DNA from: Ridgeia piscesae
Lineage: Eukaryota > Annelida > Polychaeta > Sabellida > Siboglinidae
NCBI GenBank assembly: GCA_025642075.2
Contig: JAODUO010001071.1
Location: forward strand, 91,346-155,345
DNA: 64,000 nucleotides
Direction of reading: 5' to 3'
How positions within the stretch are numbered: position 1 is the first letter of the stretch; the number at the start of each line of letters is the position of its first letter. The position numbers were made by a program, and so were the translations under genes. The notes below the pieces were generated by a model. The model did no database searches, was not told the origin of the DNA, and worked only from the letters and a program-made list of their open reading frames with translations. Positions 41,750-55,072 of the stretch are shown piece by piece.

Positions 41750-44700
41750 CTGTTAGATGTACATATCCTAATTAGTATACACCCCTTTTTAACAACATAC
41801 CATTACAACAATATCCAAGGCTAATCTTGACTGCTGAATTTGCCTGTTGTATTTCTGCTAGTGTCCGTTGTATTCAAAAGTGAGTGATGAAAAAGTATCA
41901 AAGTCAGCCCAAATTAGCAGACTTTGTAGTGTTCAAATGTCCTTTTGTGCAAACATGTATGCATAAATCCCTTGTGAATTATGTTTGCAGTACCTAGGAA
42001 ACCCAGAAAATAAATAAAATAAAAAGTATAAGGACTGATATACTTCAAATAAATATGCAAAAATAGGATCATCATTTCACTACATATAGTAATTTTAACC
42101 AGCACGTCTACATGGGCCTGTTTAAATTGCACAAACATCATTGTCTATGTTATATACCCATTATTTCCACCACCACAATAAATTATTACATAACGAGTCA
42201 CCTTGACCTCAACAGAGGTCACGCAACAGCTCCGGCACGAGCATCAAGAGTCGGAGGTCAGAGACAGCCGACCTCCGCAAGAAGTCAGTCGGCTTTGAGT
42301 CGCCAGACGCCCTCTCGAAACAGCTACACTCGACCTATGAGGATGCTTGGCTGGAGAGTATGAAGCAGAGCTTCCTCACTCAGTACATCCAGTACCTTCA
42401 GTCCCTCAGCTTCGTCCAGGTCCAGACCCGACCTCTCTCTCCCAAGAAACTGTACGTACCAAATACTCCTGGAGGTCATTTCACTAACGCTGTTAAGAGC
42501 TGTGAAGCCCGGTTGTGTACTTTAAGATCAGTTTTGATCCTTAACAGTGATCTTTAATACTTGAAAACTGTGAACACCGTGACGCGCCAGCGGGACATAG
42601 TCACTAGCTGAAATGGTAGAAGTATGTTTCTGTCAGAAATGAATGGTTATGCTGATATTCATAAACAAATTATAAAAAATACATTTTCGCAGTCAGCATA
42701 TTAGAATAAAATAGCATGCTTCTTGTTCACAGTTCTTAGTGTTTGATAGACTGTAAGAATTTACAATTACCCAGGTACTTAGGAGCATTGTTATTCGTTA
42801 GTAGGCGGACCAAAATGTTGCCTTCAAAGTAACTGTAAATTCCTACAGAATAGCACACACTGAGCCTAACATTCAAACTGACAATATGGCATTATTACTA
42901 ACACAATACAATGACATGACCATTCAGATAATTTAAAGTAAGTCATAGATTCTGAAGCTTCTGCAGAACAGAACAATAAAACACTTGCAAGCTTTTTAAC
43001 AATATTTCTTATTTGTTTATTTCATGTGTGTTTGTATGTATCCTTGTATTCATTTATCTGCTATTTTAATTTATTTATATTACATTTTATAGTTTTACTT
43101 TTATAGACTTGTTCTGAAATGTAAACCTATTTGTGCTATCATTATGTGTGTGTCTGCAGTACTCGTGGTAACAGCATTGACCAACCATTCGAGCGGCCTC
43201 AGAAACTCATCAACCCAAGCTACATGTATCTCCAGAAGACCCTACCAGGGGGCATCATGCTCATCGAGCTTGGCTTCAGAGACGTGTACTTCTGCGTGAA
43301 TGTCTACGCCCTCGAGTGTTCGCGGCTGCCAGTCGGCAAGACGGTCAATCGACAGGTTCGTACGTCAAGGCGAAGGCACCTCACACTCTTTCTTTGGTTG
43401 CATTGCTTTTCTTACTATACTACTAGTATTATTACCCATAAAATATCCTCAAAATCGAACTAGTTTAAAACATTAATAAGTTAAAGTATTACACAATCGT
43501 AACGTTTCTGCAGAATGTTGTGAAGAAAGAACGATTGACATATCTCTGTTTTAACATGTCATACTATGTCAGTGTGAAATTGTCATAGTTTTGTCATATA
43601 CATATGTGGCTCTTGTGACAATTGCTAACAAGTTTTAAGGGTTTCTCTTTTGTCAAATGTTTTTATTATTTTTTTACCTGTTATGTCTGGCTATTGAGAA
43701 ATTGTATTGCTAGTTTCTCTGGTGTGACGTTTCATTCTGTTTTTTCTCTTCACATGTAAACTATTAGTATTCTATGTGTGGGTCCAATCTGCAAACGAGG
43801 CAAACATTTTTGTCTTGTTCATTTTCCATGATTGTTGTTATTTTGGCAGAAATACATAACTTACAAAAATCTCATCGGTCAATGTCAAGCTTATCTTCTT
43901 TGGCAAAAATCCAGAAAAAAATAAATGCATTTACAAACCTGTGTATTAAAAAACAATAAACAATCTGTACAAAATAACCTTGTTTCTACGAAAGTTGCTT
44001 TTCAAGTTTGCTAAATAATTAGTCACAAACTACTGATATTTTTCACCAACCAGTATATTGTTTTAGCAGCATACACACTACATCATAGGACCCTGTGGAT
44101 TCTATGTGTATCCACATACAATATATATGTATCCACATTCAACACATTGTGTGACATCCAGTACCACGTTTGTCCTTGTCACTTCAGCTGGCTGTCATCT
44201 TCACGGATGAGTGTGACAAGTTCAAGGACCTGACACACGCCCACTCGTTCGCCCACGACTTCCACCTGCGTACCATCCAGCAGTACCTGAGCAAGCACCA
44301 ACCCCCTCGCTTCATGCACGGCTACAACCTCACCAGCTTCCTGCACGACTTCAGTCAACACTTCTCCTACGCTCCCAGCTTTGCTCAGAACCTCATCTAC
44401 GAAGGTAGGTCCATGTGTGAGTGGTGCGACTTCAGTCAACACTTCTTAGGTCTGTGGGTCAATTTTGTGACTTCAGTCACAGTTGCGAGGTCCATGTGTC
44501 AGTGATGCGACTTCATTTAACACTTCTTAGGTATGTGTGTCAGCAGTGTGAATTCAGCCAACACTTCTTAGGTCCATATGCCAGTGGTGTGATTTCAGTC
44601 AACACTTCTTAGGTCCATATGCCAGTGGTGAGACATCTGTCTGTGTGGGTTTTGTCGGTCATGAGTTGACTGCTACTAAAACTATGTTCCACAGATTGTA

Positions 44701-46906
44701 CAGCGATGATGTCATTGCAGGCACTGTCACCATAGATGAGACGAACAGCTCCGGACACCAGTTGTTTGAGTACATGCTGCAGCCGGAGCACGCCGAGCTC
44801 TACAACATGCGGCGTCTACACATGCAGGCCGGAGCCAACGATGACCTCGAGGTGGTGAGTGTTCTAGGACAAGTGTACTCTGTGGACATAGCTGTAAGGC
44901 ACTCACGTGTCGTCTTGTACAAGTGTACTTTGTGGACATAGTTGTACAGCACTCAACTGTGTTCTAAGACGAGTGTGTTCTATGAAGATAGCTGTAAGGC
45001 ACTTGCCTGTCTTCTAGGATGAGTGTGTTCTGTGAACATAGCTGTATGGCACTCACCTATGTTCTAGGATGAGTGTGTTCTGTGAACATAGCTGTATGGC
45101 ACTCACCTATGTTCTAGGATGAGTGTGTTCTGTGAACATAGCTGTATGGCACTCACCTATGTTCTAGGATGAGTGTGTTCTGTGAACATAGCTGTATGGC
45201 ACTCACCTATGTTCTAGGACGAGTGTGTTCTGTGAACATAGCTTTATGGCACTCACCGGTGTTCTAGGACGAGTGTGTTCTGTGAACATAGCTGTATGGC
45301 ACTCACCTATGTTCTAGGACGAGTGTGTTCTGTGAACATAGCTGTATGGCACTCACCTATGTTCTAGGACAAGTGTGTTCTGTGAACATAGCTGTATGGC
45401 ACTCACCTATGTTCTAGGACGAGTGTGTTCTGTGAACATAGCTGTATGGCACTCACCTATGTTCTAGGACGAGTGTGTTCTGTGAACATAGCTGTATGGC
45501 ACTCACCTATGTTCTAGGACGAGTGTGTTCTGTGAACATAGCTGTATGGCACTCACCTATGTTCTAGGACGAGTGTGTTCTGTGAACATAGCTTTATGGC
45601 ACTCACCTATGTTCTAGGACGAGTGTGTTCTGTGAACATAGCTGTATGGCACTCACCTATGTTCTAGGACGAGTGTGTTCTGTGAACATAGCTGTATGGC
45701 ACTCACCTATGTTCTAGGACGAGTGTGTTCTGTGAACATAGCTTTATGGCACTCACCTATGTTCTAGGACGAGTGCGTTCTATGAACATAGCTGTATGGC
45801 ACTCACCTATGTTCTAGGACAAGTGTGTTCTGTGAACATAGCTTTATGGCACTCACCGGTGTTCTAGGACGAGTGTGTTCTGTGAACATAGCTGTATGGC
45901 ACTCACCTATGTTCTAGGACGAGTGTGTTTTGTGAACATAGCTGTATGGCACTCACCTATGTTCTAGGACGAGTGTGTTCTGTGAACATAGCTTTATGGC
46001 ACTCACCTATGTTCTAGGACGAGTGTGTTCTATGAACATAGCTGTATGGCACTCACCTATGTTCTAGGACGAGTGTGTTCTGTGAACATAGCTTTATGGC
46101 ACTCACCTATGTTCTAGGACGAGTGTGTTCTGTGAACATAGCTTTATGGCACTCACCTATGTTCTAGGATGAGTGTGTTCTGTGAACATAGCTTTATGGC
46201 ACTCACCTATGTTCTAGGATGAGTGTGTTCTATGAACATAGCTGTATGGCACTCACCTATGTTCTAGGACGAGTGTGTTCTATGAACATAGCTGTATGGC
46301 ACTCACTTGTGTTCTAGGACGAGGATGCTCTGTGCACACAACTGCCGTGCAGTGGTCTGGACGACCTGGAAGGGATGAGCATCAAGTCGGATGTGTACGA
46401 CATTGGACTGGTAATATCACATGACACATCGACCACTGACCAGCAGCGGGGTGCGGGCAGTTTTGACCAGATGTCTTTACGACTCCGCTACTGGGTCATC
46501 ATGACCCACCGCAGGGAGATATTTCCCCGCCTGAAGCTGGAGCGGAAGACGAGGATGGCCCAGCCCGATAACATCACGTCGTACCCAGCCAGTAAGTACC
46601 GGAACTATAGAATGTGTCTGTTTGATAAACAAATTATTAATAATTGTAGTGCTTCACAGTGTAGTTAAAACACCTGAAAGTTAAATGCCTAAATATTTAT
46701 TTAACAGATTGTGAATCATATATTTAAAGATTAAAAAATGTTGTAAAATAAAATGTAATGTCACTGGTACAGGAAGTGTGTTTGCATCAACAGTGTGTGT
46801 TCTCATCTTTGCTGCAGTTGATCTTGTTCGCTTGTCTTGTGTGTGTGTATATATATATGTTTGTTGAACATCATATTATGTACATTGTTTGGGGTCAATA
46901 AACACT

Positions 46907-46970
<64 letters not shown>

Positions 46971-49900
46971 TGTTGAAGTGAATTAAAACGTTCATTCATC
47001 AAGATTGGAAGTGGCAGTGGAATAATAGTTTTTTTAAGAGTCTTCTTAAAAGCTGCTATTGTTTGTTCCTACTGAACAATTTTTGTTGAGTCATTCAGTT
47101 GATACTTCTGCCATAAATAAGTACTGTACCGAAGTATAATTTTCATTTAGACTTCATTATTAGATTATTGTACAGTATAATTGTGGACAAGACGTGGTTA
47201 TGGCAGTAAATATCTAATGTAAATACAATTGTTCTTATTTTATTATTGTAAATAGAGCCTTGTTCATAACTTGTTATGTACACGCTGCTGGTCTGGACTT
47301 TGGCTTGTGTACTATAAGTACCTGCTGTACCTAAACCAGCTATTCCCTCACCCATCTGTATTGACGTCCCTGTCTAATTAAGTACTTCCTATACTGCAAG
47401 TGAGTCTGTCTGCCTTTGTCAACATTTTGTGCTGTGGAATGTTGAGTCTTCACAATTGTCTCATTGAATGTACATCTTTGCTGTGCTTTTTAGCTTTCAG
47501 CTTTCCTAAGTAAATGAATGCGACCGAACACTATGAACAGAACATTTCCACAACACGTTTCTGCTTCTACAATTCACTGTTTTTGTTTATCTTATTTTAT
47601 TGTTAATTTGCAAGAACTGACAGTGAGTTTCACATGCTGGTTTATTGGTATAAATGCCTGTTTTGTTTTATTAAATAAACAGACACATTATGGAGTCAAA
47701 GTAAAGTTAAAAACGTTGTGGAAAATGCCAAAGGTGGCTTTGCCTCAGTCAGTAGATCACAATATTATGGATGTTAATACTTTGATCAGTACATTAATAA
47801 TCACAAATAACCTGATTTGGCAATCAAAGCTTCAAATGTTTTCTCGTCGTTGTAAAAAACAGTTTGCTGTCTTTTATAAAGATAACTGCCTAGATTTAAA
47901 CTATGCACAAACATGATTCAAAATGGGCTCAATGAATGGTGGAAGCAGCTGTAGGTGTTTATTGATATGTTCTGTTCTGTTGCGTTCTGTTTGTGTTAAT
48001 GCGCAGCCTGTCCCCCCTGTCTGCTGTGTCTTGCCGTAATGAAAACCTGAATGCAAGATGCATACATTCGCCAACAGGAAGTGTCTTGAAATGCGACTGG
48101 CAGATGAGACAGTAATAGTTGTTGCTTGGCTCGGTTTGTAGCAGGGCATATGATGTCGACATCGTTAGGCAGTGAAGCAGGTAAGACCAGTGCTCGTCGG
48201 ATGGTTTTAGCGTCAGACACTTTCTGTTGTATTAAAATAAACCCTGTGTGCTGGTTCTGCAAAATCTCTCCATTGACTGTAGAATTCTCCTACTAATCCA
48301 TCTTTGGGTGTACATATCCGCTGGACGGCTGGTAAGTATTGGTCGACTCAAGGACAGTACATAAGGTGCTCTTTTCACGTACATTTGGGTGTGGTAATTA
48401 ATAAATTAATTCATCACTTAACCACGTGTATTCCAAACTCACTGTCATGTTTACATGTGTGTGTACATTTGTTGTGTTAACATTTGTTACGAACGTTAAG
48501 AGTTGAAATTTGACAGGCTCCGTGCTGTCTTAACATTTGGTTTAGGAGATGTGTCTGATGTGTTTTATGCAATGAAAAACACACTTCTGGTTATTTTGTG
48601 TTGTTTCAAGATGAAAACTGGTGTGTGGTGGGCATTTTTTTTTACCAGAAATAATATTTTGCACACATTAATCACTTTGGTATGTGAGAGACAGAGAGAG
48701 AGAGAGAGAGAGAGGGAGGGAGGGAGGGAGGGAGGGAGGAAGGGAGAGAGAGAGAGAGAGGGGGGGAGAGGGGAGAGAGAGAGACCGCGTAACAGTGAGA
48801 CGGGGAAAGATGTGGGAGAGATGGGGAGACCGCAAGATAGGGAGAGACAGAGGGAGATGGGGTGGGAGAGAGAGAGACAGATAGACAGGGAGAAACGTGG
48901 AGAGGGGGAGAGAGGGGGAGAGAGGGAGTTTATACAATGCTGTACCACCATTATTAATTTAAAAAATTCTTATAAAATATAGCAACAGTTCAAGATTTAC
49001 AGACCTGAGCTTAACTTTAAATGTTGTGATCATTGGGTGGTTCATGATGTAAGATATACTTCACAAACTATTGAAATTAAAAAAAAAACAGAAACTAGAA
49101 AATCATTCGTAAACATATTCATCAAGTTGGAACAATACTATATTAAAGATTCCTTATTACACAACTGATATTAGTTGTGTAATAAGGAATTTTGTTGTAA
49201 TATAGAAAAACATGGCAGCAACTGGAATTAGGAACATAAAAACCAGTGTCCGTGAAAATGAATGGGTAATGCAGATGACAGCGGAAATTTCTTCACTGTA
49301 GAGAACAAATAGAATGTTCAAGGTAAGACTGGCCACGGAAGACACTGCACTATCCTGACTGCTGTAGTTGTAGTGTTAATGGCATGGTTTCTTTCACTAA
49401 TGTGTACAAGTAGCTCACAGATCCCTTGTTTCAGTAGCTGTGGGGTAGCTGTGGGTGTAGCTGTAGAGTACCCCCGGTAGTTCTACAGTGTGTACAGTTC
49501 TGCTGAGAACACCCAGTCGTCCTAGTACCCAAGGCTAGTTCCTTGTAGATACAGAGGTGACATGTCCCAGAATGTAGCTCACAGTCAACTTGTTGATATC
49601 ACTGCATGCAGCTGTAGTACCAGTGGTAGCTCTCAGTATGAAATATCAGGATAATTTGGATGCATATTTTCATTTGCAGGTGGTGTAAATAGTTAAAATT
49701 ACATTTGAACAGTGGTTTAGCAGTAATGCAAAGGTACATAAAACATACTCAAAACCAGTAAGAACCCTTAACCTTACTTTTCTTCCAAAGGGTTATAGAT
49801 TATTTCCTGAAAGTTTGGTGCCATAGATGCACTATGACAGCTGTACATATCTTCATAACATATCAAAGTTGTGAGTTTGATGAAACATTCTGATTGATGC

Positions 49901-52900
49901 CGTTTCCTCAATCAATTAATAATTTTCAGTTAATTATATACACTTCATTTGGCACAGCTATGACGTTAACTTATTTTGTTCATTTCTACTATTGTCAGAT
50001 TAAGTTTTTCATTTATTGAATTAGGAAGGCATGACAAACATTGCTTGTCAAAACATACCAAGTTCTCTGCAAAGATTCCTCAAGAAAAATTACAAATGCG
50101 AGGAAGACGATTTTCACCAAACTTAATTTGACATACATCGAGATGACGGTGACACATTCCAGATCACTTCCATCCCATAATCCCTGTCCTTTTCTTCCCA
50201 CGCAGACTTTGGCATGTGGCTAGACGGAGCGAGTGATACTGGAAACTCATCGGAAGTGTCGGAAACGATCGAGGGAATTGCTATGTCGAAAAGCGCTTCG
50301 ATACGACAAGCAAGCATCAACTACCTTGGTTACTCAAATGTCCACCAGGTGCCGATGTACGCCCTGCTTCGACAGGAAGCAGACAGAGCCAGGTGGGTAG
50401 TCAAGGAATCGACTGTAAACGTGGGATTCTTGGGTTCAAAAAGAGCCTATGGTGATAAAAAAGTTATATATTTGTAAATATCTAAACTGTGTTCATGATG
50501 AACATGACACATGTTATCACAAATTATTTGTTTTATGTTAGATAATAGTTTGTCTAGTAAGTTTCTTTGCCATTGTACATCTGGTAATTTATTATCGTGC
50601 ACATCAGCATTGTGATGGCATCAGAATTCCTTTAGATGTCATTGTCGTCATCATCATGCTATTTTGAGATAATGTGTGGCGTTATCCTCGGCCAGGTGTC
50701 TCACACAACAGAAAACATGACATGTTGTAAACGAAGACAGTTTTATTGCAGAGACATGCTGAAGGTGATGGTGGAGAGTTCGATGGCGCAGTGTCGCCGT
50801 GACTTCCTCTGGAACCGGATGCTCAATGGTATCCACGAGGAGGGAGAGGGAAGACGTAAACACCGCAGCGAGCCTTCAGAGGAAGCCAGAGACCCAGTGA
50901 GTCCATGAGTCTTGTTACAGTGTATACAATATCATACACTAGTGGTTAGCTAGACATGATACACTAGTGGTTAGCTAGACATGATACACTAGTGGTTAGC
51001 TAGACATGATACACTAGTGGTTAGCTAGACATGATACACTAGTGGTTAGCTAGACATGATACACTAGTGGTTAGCTAGACATGATACACTAGTGGTTAGC
51101 TAGACATGATACACTAGTGGTTAGCTAGACATGATACACTAGTGGTTAGCTAGATATGATACACTAGTGGTTAACTAGACATGATACACTAGTGGTTAGC
51201 TAGACATGATACACTAGTGGTTAGCTAGACATGATACACTAGTGGTTAGCTAGACATGATACACTAGTGGTTAGCTAGACATGATACACTAGTGGTTAGC
51301 TAGACATGATACACTAGTGGTTAACTAGACATGATACACTAGTGGTTAGCTAGACATGATACACTAGTGGTTAGCTAGACATGATACACTAGTGGTTAGC
51401 TAGACATGATACACTAGTGGTTAGCTAGACATGATACACTAGTGGTTAGCTAGATATGATACACTAGTGGTTAACTAGACATGATACACTAGTGGTTAGC
51501 TAGACATGATACACTAGTGGTTAACTAGACATGATACACTAGTGGTTAGCTAGACATGATACACTAGTGGTTAGCTAGACATGATACACTAGTGGTTAGC
51601 TAGACATGATACACTAGTGGTTAGCATATCAGCTAGACATGCCAGTGCCCTGATTAAAAAAACCGGACACATGGTGTATTTGGTGTAAAAACCTGGCAGG
51701 AGCCTGAAAGATTAACAAATGTTAATTACATTTATTTATTTTCATTTATTAGATCATTTCAAATTAATGTTTCAATTCACATGCATCAGGCCTGTTTCTA
51801 CATGTGTCTAGGCTCTGCAGCTGCTGACACTGTGAAGACACATGGACTGAATGTGTGCAGCTAGAACTTTGCACGGTCAACTAAGTGAACCCAGGAATGT
51901 GTGCTGCTGTGGCAAACATTGGGCCGGTGTGTTCACTCTGTATTGCTCCAGTTCACTCTGTGGCAAACATTGGGCCGGTGTGTTCACTCTGTATTGCTCC
52001 AGTTCACTCTGTGGCAAACATTGGGCCGGTGTGTTCACTCTGTATTGCTCCAGTTCACTCTGTGGCAAACATTGGGCCGGTGTGTTCACTCTGTATTGCT
52101 CCAGTTCACTCTGTGGCAAACATTGGGCCAGTGTGTTCACTCTGTATTGCTCCAGTTCACTCTGTGGCAAACATTGGGCCGGTGTGTTCACTCTGTATTG
52201 CTCCAGTTCACTCTGTGGCAAACATTGGGCCAGTGTGTTCACTCTGTATTGCTCCAGTTCACTCTGTGGCAAACATTGGGCCAATGTGTTCACTCTGTAT
52301 TGCTCCAGTTCACTCTGTGGCAAACATTGGGCCAGTGTGTTCACTCTGTATTGCTCCAGTTCACTCTGTGGCAAACATTGGGCCAATGTGTTCACTCTGT
52401 ATTGCTCCAGTTCACTCTGTGGCAAACATTGGGCCAGTGTGCTCACTCTGTATTGCTCCAGTTCACTCTGTGGCAAACATTGGGCCGGTGTGTTCACTCT
52501 GTATTGCTCCAGTTCACTCTGTGGCAAACATTGGGCCGGTGTGTTCACTCTGTATTGCTCCAGTTCACTCTGTGGCAAACATTGGGCCAGTGTGTTCACT
52601 CTGTATTGCTCCAGTTCAGTCTGTGGCAAACATTGGGATAGTGTGTTCACTCTGTATTGCTCCAGTTCACTCTGTGGCAAACATTGGGCCGGTGTGTTCA
52701 CTCTGTACTGCTCCAGTTCACTCTGTGGCAAACATTGGGATAGTGTGTTCACTCTGTATTGCTCCAGTTCACTCTGTGGCAAACATTGGGCCGGTGTGTT
52801 CACTCTGTATTGCTCCAGTTCACTATGTGGCAAACATTGGGCCGGTGTGTTCACTCTGTATTGCTCCAGTTCACTCTGTGGCAAACATTGGGCCTGTGTG

Positions 52901-55012
52901 TTCACTCTGTATTGCTCCAGTTCACTCTGTGGCAAACATTGGGCCAGTGTGTTCACTCTGTATTGCTCCAGTTCAGTCTGTGGCAAACATTGGGATAGTG
53001 TGTTCACTCTGTATTGCTCCAGTTCAGTCTGTGGCAAACATTGGGCCGGTGTGTTCACTCTGTATTGCTCCAGTTCACTCTGTGGCAAACATTGGGCCGG
53101 TGTGTTCACTCTGTATTGCTCCAGTTCACTCTGTGGCAAACATTGGGATAGTGTGTTCACTCTGTATTGCTCCAGTTCACTCTGTGGCAAACATTGGGCC
53201 AGTGTGTTCACTCTGTATTGCTCCAGTTCACTCTGTGGCAAACATTGGGCCGGTGTGTTCACTCTGTACTGCTCCAGTTCACTCTGTGGCAAACATTGGG
53301 CCGGTGTGTTCACTCTGTATTGCTCCAGTTCACTCTGTGGCAAACATTGGGCCGGTGTGTTCACTCTGTATTGCTCCAGTTCACTCTGTGGCAAACATTG
53401 GGCCGGTGTGTTCACTCTGTATTGCTCCAGTTCACTCTGTGGCAAACATTGGGCCGGTGTGTTCACTCTGTATTGCTCCAGTTCACTCTGTGGCAAACAT
53501 TGGGCCGGTGTGTTCACTCTGTATTGCTCCAGTTCACTCTGTGGCAAACATTGGGCCGGTGTGTTCACTCTCTATTGCTCCAGTTCACTCTGTGGCAAAC
53601 ATTGGGCCGGTGTGTTCACTCTGTACTGCTCCAGTTCACTCTGTGGCAAACATTGGGCCGGTGTGTTCACTCTGTATTGCTCCAGTTCACTCTGTGGCAA
53701 ACATTGGGCCAATGTGTTCACTCTGTATTGCTCCAGTTCACACTGTGGCAAACATTGGGCCGGTGTGTTCACTCTGTATTGCTCCAGTTCACACTGTGGC
53801 AAACATTGGGCCGGTGTGTTCACTCTGTATTGCTCCAGTTCACACTGTGGCAAACATTGGGCCGGTGTGTTCACTCTGTATTGCTCCAGTTCACTCTGTG
53901 GCAAACATTGGGCCGGTGTGTTCACTCTGTATTGCTCCAGTTCACACTGTGGCAAACATTGGGCCGGTGTGTTCACTCTGTATTGCTCCAGTTCACTCTG
54001 TGGCAAACATTGGGCCGGTGTGTTCACTCTGTATTGCTCCAGTTCACACTGTGGCAAACATTGGGCCGGTGTGTTCACTCTGTATTGCTCCAGTTCACTC
54101 TGTGGCAAACATTGGGCCGGTGTGTTCACTCTGTATTGCTCCAGTTCACTCTGTGGCAAACATTGGGCCGGTGTGTTCACTCTGTATTGCTCCAGTTCAC
54201 TCTGTGGCAAACATTGGGATAGTGTGTTCACTCTGTATTGCTCCAGTTCACTCTGGCAAACATTGGGCCGGTGTGTTCACTCTGTATTGCTCCAGTTCAC
54301 TCTGTGGCAAACATTGGGCCGGTGTGTTCACTCTGTATTGCTCCAGTTCACTCTGTGGCAAACATTGGGCCGGTGTGTTCACTCTGTATTGCTCCAGTTC
54401 ACTTTGTGGCAAACATTGGGCCGGTGTGTTCACTCTGTATTGCTCCAGTTCACTCAGCTGCATGAGCGAGTACCTGGCTGTAGACATATTTGTGGATGAA
54501 TAGTCTTTGCATATTAATTGCAGCTTGAGAAGTTGACATGATGTTTGATTGAACAGGTCTGCCAGGGAGTAAAACGTGAAGTGTTTTGAGCACTTCTGTA
54601 TCAGAACTTACCCTTTCATTTGTGTGATGTTTTTACAATTCTGAAGACTCGTATAAACTCAGTTTCTGCTATTGCTCGTCCTCACAGCTCCTCACAAAGC
54701 TCACCTTCGTTGAGTTCGAAGAATTGCTCAGCTTTGTGACAAAGGTCAGTCTGAGTGACATTGACCCGACCTTGACCCCGCTACAGAACATGAGTGTGGC
54801 GTGGTACCAGAGTCTGCTGGTGCTGCTGCGCAAGGAGTACACCGAGACACACCGCTACTACGTCAGTGCCAACAACACGCTGCAGTACATGGTGAGAGAG
54901 GGACCATCTCAGTGGGCATCTCTCAGGGGGTCATCTCACAGGGTCGTCACACAGGGACCGTATCATATTATACATACGTATATACACACATATGTGTGTA
55001 TGTGTGTGTGTG

Positions 55013-55072
<60 letters not shown>

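Larger units (their letters stand above)
46592..50205 (+). other. Intron 34 (3.6 kb), no gene
   Basis: Contains (TA)n at about 46911-46966, a GA-rich stretch at 48684-48935 and a perfect hairpin at 49149-49190. Open frames here (longest 132 codons at 47518) show no recognisable family. Confidence 0.7.

Noticed and set aside
30822..46317. Possible CRISPR-like arrays
   Set aside because: Units are contiguous tandem repeats with no unique spacers, in an animal gene with introns.
47518..47916. 132-codon open frame in intron 34
   Set aside because: No recognisable family, no repeat structure and ordinary intron composition; length is unremarkable in this AT-rich context.
51851..54499. Open frame of 882 codons, with overlapping 872-codon and antisense 563-codon frames
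   Set aside because: The 51-bp tandem unit is divisible by three, so all frames without a stop in one unit stay open. The sequence is a SINE-derived minisatellite, lies in an SZT2 intron, and has no independent start or domain.
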